From Deltaproteobacteria bacterium (GTDB lineage Bacteria > Myxococcota_C > UBA6777): a stretch of 64,000 nucleotides of DNA. Positions 1 through 8,620 of the stretch are shown in pieces. The stretch lies in NCBI GenBank assembly GCA_002731275.1, contig PCBK01000052.1, positions 531,538-595,537 on the forward strand, written 5' to 3'. A program made the translations under genes and the position numbers. A model generated the notes under the pieces. The model was not told the origin of the DNA and did not search any database. It saw nothing but the letters and a program-made list of their open reading frames with translations. How positions within the stretch are numbered: the stretch's first letter is position 1; every line of letters begins with the position of its first letter.

Positions 1-1
1 C

Positions 2-274
2 ATGGATCACCACCTCACGGCAGCCATCGTCTCGACGGATATCCACTTCATTCAAAAGGTCATCGGTCATACAGTCAACGGCACGACATACGCAGGTCTA
101 CGAGCACGTACAACAGGCGCGCCACAAAACCACTGGTTTGGTCCAGCAGGAGACCCACGTGGCGCAGGCATCGGAACCCCCGAAGCCATTCAGCTCGTGT
201 GGTCCACCCACAGAGAGGTGATCGAGGACTTTGGCCCCATCCCAGATGGTTGGACCCCTCCTCACCCTACCTGA
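2..274 (+). CDS. Aldehyde dehydrogenase family protein, C-terminal end (partial)
   Basis: Only the last 90 codons are in the window and the gene begins upstream, so the in-frame ATG at base 2 is not its start. The stretch around GPAGDPRGAGIGTPEAI, followed by VWSTHREVIEDFGP, matches what I remember of the C-terminus of PaaN-type aldehyde dehydrogenases of phenylacetate degradation. That assignment is from memory and the catalytic Cys and NAD site lie outside the window. Aldehyde dehydrogenase is likely; the PaaN subfamily is a suggestion. Confidence 0.6.
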   Translation: MDHHLTAAIVSTDIHFIQKVIGHTVNGTTYAGLRARTTGAPQNHWFGPAGDPRGAGIGTPEAIQLVWSTHREVIEDFGPIPDGWTPPHPT

Positions 275-623
275 GACACACCACCCATATCCCATCTTTT
301 TTCCACAACGCCCCCACCTTTGTAACCCCCTTCAAACTGGAAGGTTTTCTCTCTCTTCGAGATGATCCTTCGATCAGAACGTTGACCTTCTCGGCAAAAT
401 ATCCTACACCCATTAGGTTTGGATAGAGCGCGAGGATCTGCATATTCACCCGCAGGACCACTCTCAAAGGCGCTCTCCATCCTGATACATAAAAGATTGA
501 CAGAGCGGATGGGTGGTTCACGGATATTTCCAAACCCCTCCCCCTACCGAACCAACAGAGGCTCTGCTTACACATATATTTTAGACTGCAAATGCAGTCT
601 TCCCGATTGGGGTATAGAGATCG
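275..623. other. Intergenic region upstream of the coiled-coil gene
   Basis: No convincing gene in this 349-base gap. It holds a possible -10 box TATATT at 575-580 and, directly after it, an 8-base inverted repeat (see the separate entry). No clear -35 element and no terminator for the upstream gene are visible. Confidence 0.5.
575..600 (+). promoter_or_regulatory. Candidate -10 box with operator-like palindrome
   Basis: TATATT at 575-580 is followed by AGACTGCA-AA-TGCAGTCT at 583-600, a perfect inverted repeat with 8-base arms. It sits where transcription would begin for the gene starting at 624. The placement suits a repressor site or a 5' hairpin in the leader; which one cannot be told from sequence. 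Confidence 0.35.
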
Positions 624-3600
624 ATGACGACCATTATCAATTGCTCGTATTGTGGCATGACCTACGATCTGACAGGCTATCCACCTTCGTACTACTTTAG
701 CTGCCATTGCGGAAACACACTGTATCATCCAGAATACGTGAACTCCGCCCCCCCCGAGAGCGCTCCCCCTCAAGAAGCAGAGGAAGCCTCTCCCAGTGCA
801 TCTCAACACGAAGACATCGGACAACCCAGAACAAACGATCTAGGATTTCCAGTCTCCGAGAACCCTGAAATCGAAAACACTGCCGTCTCAGCGCTAGAAG
901 AAGAACTCGACAACTTACAGGCACAGCTCGAAAAAGCCATCGAAGACAAAGACGCCCAGCAAAAAGAAGTCGACACTCTCCAACAAGACCTAAACGCTGT
1001 CACGCAAGAGCTCAAAGAGACGAAAGAAGCGCTTGAAGCGCTCCAAAAAGAAGGTGAGTCCAAACAGGCCGTCGCGCTCTCCAACGTCGAAAAAGACGAG
1101 AAAAAAGAACTCGAAGCGCTACGCAAGCAAGTCGAGAAAGAGAAAAAAGAGGCCGAGGAGGCCGCCAAAATCGCGCGACGAGAGAAAGACAAAGCGGTCT
1201 TCGCCGAGACGCGCGCCAAGCGAGAGCAAAAAGTCCTCGAAGACAAACAAACCTACCTTGAAAGAGATATCCGCGAACGTCGCGCAGAGCTTGAAAAAGA
1301 ATTTGAGACGTTCGAAACCGAAATCAAGGAAAAGACCGAAGAGCTCAACAAAAACAGCGAAAAACTGCAAGAGCAACACGACGCGCTCAAGCAAGAAAAA
1401 GAAGCCACACAAAAGCTCCTCGATTCACTCGTCGCTGAAACACAACAAGTCCGCAAGGAAGCCCAAGAGCAAAAAACACAACGAGACACATTGCAGAGCG
1501 AAGTCGACACGCTCACGACACGTCGACAAACACTGCAAGAAGAACTCGAACAATCCGAACAACAGCTCACAAGCGTCCAGGCAGAGCTCGTCACATTCAA
1601 AAAAGAACACGACGAAATCCACGAGCAACTCACCTCCTTGCGTGAAATCAAGGAAACCTCCGAGACTCTACTCGCGCAGCAACAAGAAGAACGCGCAGAG
1701 CTCGACCAAAAGATCGAAGCGTTTGAGACCCAACACGCTACGTTGCTCAAACAACAAGCAGAGATCGAGCAACAACAAGAAGAGACAACACGTGCACTCG
1801 ATGAAGCGACACAAGCACGTGAAGCCGCACGCGCCCTGAAGGAGACCTCCGAAGAGAACGCAGCCAAGCTCAAAGAATCCTCCGAGGCTGCTGCCGCCGA
1901 ACTCAAAGAATCCTCCGAGGCTGCTGCTGCCGAACTCAAAGAATCCTCCGAAGCCGCCGCTGCTGAGCTCAAAGAGACCTCCGAGGCTGCTGCCGCTACA
2001 TTAAAAGAAGCCTCTGAAGCAGAAGCTGCCCAGATCGTCGAGGAAGCCAAACAAAAAGCTGACACACTGCTCGCAGAGACGCAGGCCACGATCGACACAC
2101 AACAACAAGAAGCGCAACAACAACTCGACGCAATCCATGAAGATGTCGAAGGTGCGCAACAACAACTCAAACAACTCCAAGAAGAACTCGAACAAGTTCG
2201 CACCGAAACACAAGCACTGCAAGACGAGGCCAAAGAGACACACGAGCGCGCAACCACTCTCCTCGCAGAAGCCGAAGAGCGACAAACACAAGCAGAACAG
2301 GCCAAGCAAGAAGCTGATGAAGCGATCCGCCTCTCCGAGCAGCGATTCACCGCCGCAGAGCAAGCACGCGAGGCGGCAGAGCAGGCAGAACAAGATGCCA
2401 AGCAAGCCGCGAAAGAGTCCAAGCTCGCCAAAATAGAAGCAGAGCAATCGATCCAAGAGTCCGAACGCCTCCTCGCCGAGATCGCCGAAAAACAAGCAGC
2501 GCTCGATACGCAACACCAAGAGGTCCAAGAGATCCTCGAACAAACACAACGTGAAAAAGCGGATGCCATCGAGAACTACGAGGCTGCAGAGAAAGAGCGT
2601 ATCGAGCAAGAGAAGCAATTAAAGCTCGTCCAAGAAGAACAAAAAGACCTTCAACAGCTGCGTGAAGAAGTCGAAAAAGAGCAGGAAGCGCTCAAACAAG
2701 AGCAAGAGAAGTCGGCGACGATGCGCAAGATGGCCGATCAAGCCAAAGCCGACGCGAAAGCCGCAAAAGAAGAAGCGCGGGCTGAGAAAGAACAAGCGCA
2801 AAACACCCTCCGACGCGCAGGAACAGCGATCGCGAACGCTGAAAATGAACGCGCAGAAGCCGAAAAGGTCCAGAAAAAAACGCGCGAGCTTGTCGAGACT
2901 TCAGAGAAGCGACTGGCTGAGTTGGAGTCCTCATCAAAGCAGCTTGCGCAAGAGGTCAAGCAAGCACAAGAGGATCTCAAAAAGGCACAAAAAGAAACGA
3001 AAACGCTTCGAGAGAGCGCGCAAAAAGAGAAAGAAGAGGCCGAAGCGCTTCGCGCCGACGCAGAGAAAAGCAAAGCCGAAGCTGACGCGCTCAGCAAAGA
3101 AGCAAATGAAGCGCTCGAAAAGAGCGAAAAAACAATCGCCCTCGCCAAAAAAGAACAAGAAAAAGCCGAGCAGATCAAACGCGAAAGCGAAGAGAGCCTC
3201 GAAAAATCAAAGACCGCCGAAAAGGCCCTACAAAAAACCAGATCCGTCACAGAGCGAAGCATCCAAACCAACAGGCGCGTCCTCTGGACAACAGGGTTCT
3301 TCTCCGCAATCCTCGTCGCGATCGCAGCCGCCATCTTTATCTGGAAGTGGGATCCGACCTTCCTCAATTGGCTCCCCAAAAACCCGGCGCGCCGAGTCAC
3401 ACCACCAAAGCGTACAGTCAAACGGACAACCCCTCCGGTCAAACGACGCACCACCAAGCCGCTCCCAGCACATAAAAAGGCACAGCCACAACCCAACAAA
3501 AGAGTGTCGCCTGACCACAAACAAGACCTGGATAGACCCCCGTTCAAACGTTACCGCAAAACCGGCACCATGCCTCCAGACTTTGCGACACGACTCGCTC

Positions 3601-3833
3601 CACCACGTACCTACTTGCAACCAACACAGCCCCCTGTTCGCCGAAGGTTGGCTCCTATCCCACGTGGCTCATTCCAGCCCTTCCCGCGTGTCATTGCGCC
3701 CTCTTCACGTCCGACAAAAACGGACACTGGAGAGACCCATTCATCCTTCTCGACATCTAAACAGACAAACGCACCTGCGACGTCACGTCCATCATCACCA
3801 ACGTCCATACCGAGCCACAACGACAAAAAATGA
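624..3833 (+). CDS. Zinc-ribbon, giant coiled-coil, single-pass membrane protein
   Basis: The 1069-residue product starts with a Cys-rich ribbon (C7, C10, C27, C29). Residues of about 85 to 880 are an almost uninterrupted Glu/Lys/Ala/Gln coiled coil, and one hydrophobic segment follows at about 886-908. A basic, Pro-rich tail of about 160 residues ends the protein. Around residues 410-465 an 11-residue unit of the type KESSEAAAAEL is repeated five times with near-identical DNA (about 1848-2010). The layout suggests a filament-like or scaffold protein anchored near its C-terminus; no enzymatic domain is visible. The stop overlaps the start of the next gene (ATGA), so the two are probably translated together. 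Similar ribbon, long spacer and membrane segment layouts occur in the genes at 11472 and, without the membrane segment, 29429. Function unknown. Confidence 0.85.
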   Translation: MTTIINCSYCGMTYDLTGYPPSYYFSCHCGNTLYHPEYVNSAPPESAPPQEAEEASPSASQHEDIGQPRTNDLGFPVSENPEIENTAVSALEEELDNLQAQLEKAIEDKDAQQKEVDTLQQDLNAVTQELKETKEALEALQKEGESKQAVALSNVEKDEKKELEALRKQVEKEKKEAEEAAKIARREKDKAVFAETRAKREQKVLEDKQTYLERDIRERRAELEKEFETFETEIKEKTEELNKNSEKLQEQHDALKQEKEATQKLLDSLVAETQQVRKEAQEQKTQRDTLQSEVDTLTTRRQTLQEELEQSEQQLTSVQAELVTFKKEHDEIHEQLTSLREIKETSETLLAQQQEERAELDQKIEAFETQHATLLKQQAEIEQQQEETTRALDEATQAREAARALKETSEENAAKLKESSEAAAAELKESSEAAAAELKESSEAAAAELKETSEAAAATLKEASEAEAAQIVEEAKQKADTLLAETQATIDTQQQEAQQQLDAIHEDVEGAQQQLKQLQEELEQVRTETQALQDEAKETHERATTLLAEAEERQTQAEQAKQEADEAIRLSEQRFTAAEQAREAAEQAEQDAKQAAKESKLAKIEAEQSIQESERLLAEIAEKQAALDTQHQEVQEILEQTQREKADAIENYEAAEKERIEQEKQLKLVQEEQKDLQQLREEVEKEQEALKQEQEKSATMRKMADQAKADAKAAKEEARAEKEQAQNTLRRAGTAIANAENERAEAEKVQKKTRELVETSEKRLAELESSSKQLAQEVKQAQEDLKKAQKETKTLRESAQKEKEEAEALRADAEKSKAEADALSKEANEALEKSEKTIALAKKEQEKAEQIKRESEESLEKSKTAEKALQKTRSVTERSIQTNRRVLWTTGFFSAILVAIAAAIFIWKWDPTFLNWLPKNPARRVTPPKRTVKRTTPPVKRRTTKPLPAHKKAQPQPNKRVSPDHKQDLDRPPFKRYRKTGTMPPDFATRLAPPRTYLQPTQPPVRRRLAPIPRGSFQPFPRVIAPSSRPTKTDTGETHSSFSTSKQTNAPATSRPSSPTSIPSHNDKK

Positions 3834-4693
3834 ACCAACTTGGCCCCCTCTACAGTCTCCCCCTCAAAGAGCTCCCGATCGTGATTGTCGATCTCGAAAC
3901 AACGGGTCTGCGACCCCAAATCGACGCAATCTGTGAGATCGGCGCAGTGCGCTTTCGAGGGGGACTCCTCGAAGAACAATTTACCACTCTCGTCAATCCC
4001 CAACGCACCATCGATGAAGAGGTTGTCAAGATCCACAAGCTCACCAACGAGATGCTCGATCATGCACCGCTCCTCGACGAAGTCCTCCCAGACTTTCTCT
4101 CCTTTATCGACTCCAGCGTGATCGCTGGACATAATGCCGGGTTTGACATCAGCTTCCTCGCGCCCGCCGCGCTCAATTGGGGACTCGATCTCTACCGCTC
4201 CTCCATCCTCGACACCGCGTATCTCTCACGAAAGCTTATCCCAAAACTCGAAAGCTACGCGCTCTCCAACCTTGCGAAGACATTCACGCTCCCAGAGACC
4301 CGCTTTCACAGAGCACTCGAAGACGCGATCACCACTGGACACTTGCTCGAATTGCTCTTCACAAAGGCCGAAGAGCAAGGTATCCACACCCTCGCACAGC
4401 TCGAAGCGATCTACCCATTCCCTGGCACTCCGAGACCCTACAGCGATCTCAGCCCGCTGGAACAAACCATCTGGAAAGCCATCACACACGGTTTTGACAT
4501 TGAGATCGCTTACAGAAACCGAAAGCAAGAGGTCTCCATACGGCGCATCACACCCGATCGACTCTCCACCACAAAAGTCCACGCGCACTGCCACCTGCGA
4601 GATGAACAACGTGTCTTCCTCACGGACCGTATCGAAAAATACAAGCTGCTCGACCCAACCAGCGAAGCCAACAAATCATCCGACCCCTCCTAA
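3830..4693 (+). CDS. DnaQ-like 3'-5' exonuclease fused to a WYL-like domain
   Basis: Residues 17-175 carry the DEDDh exonuclease pattern: VDLETTG (D21, E23), HNAGFD near residue 105, and HRALEDA near residue 160. This family hydrolyses DNA or RNA from the 3' end using two metal ions. Residues of about 206-275 (beginning TIWKAITHGFDIEIAYRNRK, with RRITPDRL and RVFLTDRIEKYKLLD) match the WYL domain, a ligand-binding module best known from transcription factors and defence-associated regulators, although the WYL triplet itself is not kept. The gene overlaps the upstream coiled-coil gene by 4 bases, so a shared job is plausible. The exonuclease call is firm; the WYL call is from motif likeness. 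Confidence 0.88.
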   Translation: MNQLGPLYSLPLKELPIVIVDLETTGLRPQIDAICEIGAVRFRGGLLEEQFTTLVNPQRTIDEEVVKIHKLTNEMLDHAPLLDEVLPDFLSFIDSSVIAGHNAGFDISFLAPAALNWGLDLYRSSILDTAYLSRKLIPKLESYALSNLAKTFTLPETRFHRALEDAITTGHLLELLFTKAEEQGIHTLAQLEAIYPFPGTPRPYSDLSPLEQTIWKAITHGFDIEIAYRNRKQEVSIRRITPDRLSTTKVHAHCHLRDEQRVFLTDRIEKYKLLDPTSEANKSSDPS

Positions 4694-4825
4694 CACATTT
4701 CCTTCTCTTCCATCGCGCAACCCCACGAAGGATTGACACCCCTGCTCACTTCGTGTTCTTATTCAATGATGGATAAGCGAGGCAAACTCGCGTAGAGAAT
4801 ACACCGAATAGGAAAGGAATCATCG

Positions 4826-6250
4826 ATGTCCGGGGCAAGTATGTTTCGTCTTGGTTTGTTTTCACTGCTGCTCTTTTGTCACTGCGCAGCACCTCCCGCC
4901 CTCCCCACACCCTCATTCGAAGCCAACATCCAACAAACAGAGATCCACCCAGGGGAACCTCTCAAGTTGACGCTGACATTTACCGACATGGTACTCCAAT
5001 CCGCCAACATCGGTACGGTTCCCATCGCAGGAGAAGGACACTTCCGCGCCTACCTCGACGGCGAGACCGGAAACAAGTACCTACCACACGCTCCTGACGA
5101 CTTCTACACCATCCTGCTCCCTACGGACCTCGCGACTGGTAAACACTCCCTGCGTATTGTCCTCTTTCAAAATGATGGACATCCATTCGATCCCAATGTC
5201 GAAAAAACGCTCCCCATCGAGGTCACCAAGAAGGTCATCATCGTCCCCCCAAAAACCCCCGTCATCAATGCAACACTCGCAAAGACGAAGGTTTCGGCAG
5301 GAGACACGCTCGCGCTCAATATCGATGTCAAAAACTTCACCTTGAAAAAACCTTCCACCAACCCTCTCAACCGCAGCAATGAAGGGTATTACAAGATCTT
5401 CTTGGACACGACCACGGACACCAACCTCCTACACAGCGGAAATCTTCCCAGCGCGACAGCTACATTGCCAGCTGAGACGACACCAGGTGGACACAAGCTG
5501 ATCGTCCAACTCGTACAAAACGATGGAAGCCCCGTTACCCCTCCCATCACAAAAGAGTTGAGCTTCGAAGTCCTCGCTCCTGTCCCCACCCTCTCACTCG
5601 CACTCGACATCGATGAAGTCGAAGCCGGAGAGACCCTGACACTCACCGTCGACGCCAACAACTTTGAACTCAGCCAAGCCAATATCGGCGGCGCCAACAA
5701 AAGCGGCCAGGGACACTACAAAGTCTACCTCGACAAGATCGCCGACAACCGCCCTCTTATCGCCAGCGCAATCCGCTACCAGCTCCTCACCGTCCCCAAA
5801 GAGACCACCGGAGGCACACACAAATTCATCGTCCAACTCGTTAACAATGACGGTACACCGAGAACGCCAGCGGTCACAGGCGAAGTCAGCTTCAAAGTCA
5901 ACGCCGAACCCACGAATGCCTGTGCGCAAGAGTTTACAACCAACACAAAGTGCACGACCTTCACCGATCGGACTGCAACCTCCGCCAAGAGAGAGATCAT
6001 CACCTCCGGCAACACATACAGCCCCAAGTGCATCAAGATCAAGGTCGGACAAAGCGTCAACTTCAAACACAACCTGAGCTCCCACCCCCTCAAGCAAGTA
6101 TGCGGCCCTGCCAACGTCATCCCCGAAACCAAGAGTGGCACAAGCAAGGTCGTCAAATTTACAAAAGAGGGTATCTATGGTTATTACTGCACCAGACACG
6201 GAAAAGTGTCCGGAACGGGAATGGCCGGTATGATCCAGGTCGTCAAATAG
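4826..6250 (+). CDS. Lipoprotein with three beta-sandwich repeats and a C-terminal cupredoxin domain
   Basis: The product has 474 residues. An N-terminal hydrophobic segment ends in a Cys-containing lipobox-like stretch (LLLFCHCA), so it is probably a lipoprotein. Three repeats of about 115 residues follow, each with an N-terminal '(A/K)GETL.L...' strand, a 'GHYKVYLD' strand and a 'GTHKFIVQLVNNDG' strand, suggesting Ig-like folds. Residues of about 385-474 look like a small blue-copper domain: HNLSSHPL, then YGYYCTRHGKVSGTGMAGMI supplies Cys, His and Met ligands. A purine-rich AGGAAAGG lies 8-15 bases before the ATG. A role in electron transfer or copper binding at the cell surface is inferred; ATG at 4841 is an alternative start. 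Confidence 0.8.
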   Translation: MSGASMFRLGLFSLLLFCHCAAPPALPTPSFEANIQQTEIHPGEPLKLTLTFTDMVLQSANIGTVPIAGEGHFRAYLDGETGNKYLPHAPDDFYTILLPTDLATGKHSLRIVLFQNDGHPFDPNVEKTLPIEVTKKVIIVPPKTPVINATLAKTKVSAGDTLALNIDVKNFTLKKPSTNPLNRSNEGYYKIFLDTTTDTNLLHSGNLPSATATLPAETTPGGHKLIVQLVQNDGSPVTPPITKELSFEVLAPVPTLSLALDIDEVEAGETLTLTVDANNFELSQANIGGANKSGQGHYKVYLDKIADNRPLIASAIRYQLLTVPKETTGGTHKFIVQLVNNDGTPRTPAVTGEVSFKVNAEPTNACAQEFTTNTKCTTFTDRTATSAKREIITSGNTYSPKCIKIKVGQSVNFKHNLSSHPLKQVCGPANVIPETKSGTSKVVKFTKEGIYGYYCTRHGKVSGTGMAGMIQVVK

Positions 6251-6368
6251 ACCACAACGACTTTTTCTTCCTACTTTTTCCTCGAAACGCCCTCACCCTG
6301 GCGCGATTCGAAACAGGACAGCCCTCCCTTGTTCTTCCACTCTCCACCCAACACAGAGCTTTGAGAAT

Positions 6369-7286
6369 ATGATCATTCGTGTATTGGTGTTTTTAACGTT
6401 TATCTTCGCCCTTGTTATGTATCTCCTTTACAACATCAAGCTTCCGATCGATGGGCTCTTACTCGCCCTCGGGCTGCTGATGCTCGCGATCGTGGCGTTG
6501 TTTGCCCACTACCGCTACGTCGGAAAACTGCGAACTTCAGGGCGGTATCATGCCGCACTACGACAGCTGAAGTTCTGGTGGATGCTCTTACCCGGCGAAG
6601 CCTATCGACAACTGCGTATCCAAATCCTCATTGAGTCCAGCGACTTCAACGCCGCACGAAAAGCCATCGAAGATGCTGAAGCCAAAGGTATGGAGACCGC
6701 TTTTTCAGGCGGATTCAGAGCGGATATCGAACGCAGACAAGGCAATTACAAGATCGCAGAGCAGCACCTTCAGCGCGCGATTGATGCGACGCCTCCAGGA
6801 CTTTTGCGCACAGGCCTCCTCACACAACTCGCGCGCCTGTACATCCACAACATCCCCACCAAAGCCAACCTCAAACAGGTAGGCTTCTTGCTCGATGAAG
6901 CTGAGTCGCTCACCAAACAACCTCCCCATAGCGATCTGATCAAGGCTGTGCGAGGTGAATGGTATCTCGTCAAACAGACTCCCAAAAAAGCCATCGAAGC
7001 ACTGCAACCGAGCCTTGACGCCCTCTTCCTCTCCGCCGTTACGTACAAACCCTCGGGCTTCTTCAACAAGATCACTTACTTCCTCGCCCAAGTCACGTAC
7101 AGTCAGCGCGACGAGCACCAGTATCCATTCTTCGCGGAGTTGTGTTTGTCTTTGGGCCGCGCCTACGCCAAGAGACGTGACTTCGCACAAGCCCGCACGA
7201 TCCTCCAACAAGGTCTCTCGTTAACACAACAGAGCTTCGTCGCTGAACCCCTTCAAAAAGAACTCGACGCCCTGCCATCCGAATGA
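6369..7286 (+). CDS. Membrane-anchored TPR protein
   Basis: Two hydrophobic segments occupy about residues 3-20 and 28-48. The remaining 255 residues are helical repeats of TPR character, for example GNYKIAEQHLQRAIDATPP near residue 120 and DFAQARTILQQGLSLTQQ near the end. Such proteins usually serve as scaffolds. No catalytic domain is visible. The start at 6369 has only a weak ribosome-binding site. It lies 118 bases after the copper lipoprotein gene on the same strand and faces the Ppx-like gene. Confidence 0.8.
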   Translation: MIIRVLVFLTFIFALVMYLLYNIKLPIDGLLLALGLLMLAIVALFAHYRYVGKLRTSGRYHAALRQLKFWWMLLPGEAYRQLRIQILIESSDFNAARKAIEDAEAKGMETAFSGGFRADIERRQGNYKIAEQHLQRAIDATPPGLLRTGLLTQLARLYIHNIPTKANLKQVGFLLDEAESLTKQPPHSDLIKAVRGEWYLVKQTPKKAIEALQPSLDALFLSAVTYKPSGFFNKITYFLAQVTYSQRDEHQYPFFAELCLSLGRAYAKRRDFAQARTILQQGLSLTQQSFVAEPLQKELDALPSE

Positions 7287-7304
7287 TCCCCCTCAGAGAT
7301 AGGA

Positions 7305-8327
7305 CTAGTCGCGGCTGTAAACGTCCTCAGCGGAGGTCCGTTTGAGATCGATCTTGCGCTGTGAGATGACTTCGAGCGCGATGTACAAGAAGACACCATA
7401 TCGCAAGCCATATCCACAAACAGTCAGACGATCCAGGTTGTACGTCTCAAGCAGACGTTGGTAGACAGGGAGTCCGTAGAGCATGAGCAGATCGCGCTCA
7501 AGATTCTCCATCCGCTCGTGATCGCTCTCATACTGATGGAGCAATGCCTCAACCTTCATCGGGTTGGTCTGGTAGAGGTCGATCCGCGTATCGATCAGAT
7601 ACTGCATCCGCTCTGTCGTGATCACCCGTCCGTGCTGGCGGCGGTTTCCACGTACACCGGTGATGTTTGTGATGGCAGATCCCATACCAAAAGCCTGGAC
7701 AGGAGGACGATTGGCCAGCTCTGGAAACAGCTTATGGCGCTCCAACTCATCCCGGATGTAATCCATTGTGTTGCGGTATGCGAACTGGATCTCGCTCTTT
7801 TTATCTTGCAAGAACAGGTTCTTAAGCAAAACGCTCCCAAGCTCAAGGCTCTCAAGTCCCCAAAAGTGGAAGATATCTCCACGCAGCTCACCACAAGAGA
7901 TCTCCGTCGAACCTCCCCCTTGGTCGATCAACAAGATGGGTTTGTCGCGCTCAATCTGGTTTTGGAAGTGGATAAACGCAGAGAGCAAGGAGAGATAGGC
8001 TTCCTCTTCTTTTTCAAGAATCGTGATGTCCACGCCGACGATGTCACGTACGAGTTGAAGCAGCTGCTCACCATTTTTGGCTCGTCGCAGAGCTGCTGTG
8101 CCGACCGCGACGTAAAAAGAGACGTTGTGTTTTTCGCCCTCTTCGATGAAGTCTCTGATCACACTGAGGGTTTTCTGGAAACCTTCCACACGAATGTTAT
8201 CGTCTTCATCAAAATACTCCCCCATCCGGGTCAAACGACCAAAGTTTTTACGGAATGCGAGATTCTCAGTGTCTCCGATCAACAAACGAGTCGCTCGGGT
8301 ACCGATATCAAAAATGCCTACGCGCAT
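7305..8327 (-). CDS. Ppx/GppA-type phosphatase family protein
   Basis: The 340-residue product belongs to the actin-like ATPase superfamily. The N-terminal phosphate-1 loop reads GIFDIGTRATRLLIG and the phosphate-2 loop reads IDQGGGSTEIS near residue 145. Family members hydrolyse polyphosphate or pppGpp to ppGpp. The length fits the two-domain core without the C-terminal HD-like extension of long Ppx proteins. The first loop has GTR where classical Ppx has GSNS, so the substrate is uncertain. It converges with the TPR gene and is transcribed away from the YbhN-like gene. Confidence 0.85.
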   Translation of the reverse strand: MRVGIFDIGTRATRLLIGDTENLAFRKNFGRLTRMGEYFDEDDNIRVEGFQKTLSVIRDFIEEGEKHNVSFYVAVGTAALRRAKNGEQLLQLVRDIVGVDITILEKEEEAYLSLLSAFIHFQNQIERDKPILLIDQGGGSTEISCGELRGDIFHFWGLESLELGSVLLKNLFLQDKKSEIQFAYRNTMDYIRDELERHKLFPELANRPPVQAFGMGSAITNITGVRGNRRQHGRVITTERMQYLIDTRIDLYQTNPMKVEALLHQYESDHERMENLERDLLMLYGLPVYQRLLETYNLDRLTVCGYGLRYGVFLYIALEVISQRKIDLKRTSAEDVYSRD

Positions 8328-8620
8328 GTTGTTTTCTCCTCAATCTGAACGATGCACAATACTTTCCCCACCAAAGCACAAAGCGGGACATTGCTCAATA
8401 CCCGGCGCCTGCAAAACGACGAGGTCGTCTATACCAGGCTTATTTTGCAACATTTTTTTGCCGGAAAAGAGGACGTTCACTCCACCAATGGGAAGAAAAT
8501 GCGCACAAAAAGACGACGACACAGGGAAAAAGGTGGATTCACTTGACAGTCTGGTGCGATTGTGGTCCTCTCTTAACCCGTAAAATTTTGTCCAGGCACA
8601 TCGAGAATGGATCATTTTGT

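Noticed and set aside
1033..2569. Long open frames on both strands under the coiled-coil gene
   Set aside because: They are shadows of the very biased Glu/Lys/Ala codons of the real gene; their products are low-complexity Ser/Lys/Arg and have no start signals.
8255..8620. Longer N-terminus of the YbhN-like gene
   Set aside because: The open frame before ATG 8621 has no protein-like character and the family begins near that ATG.
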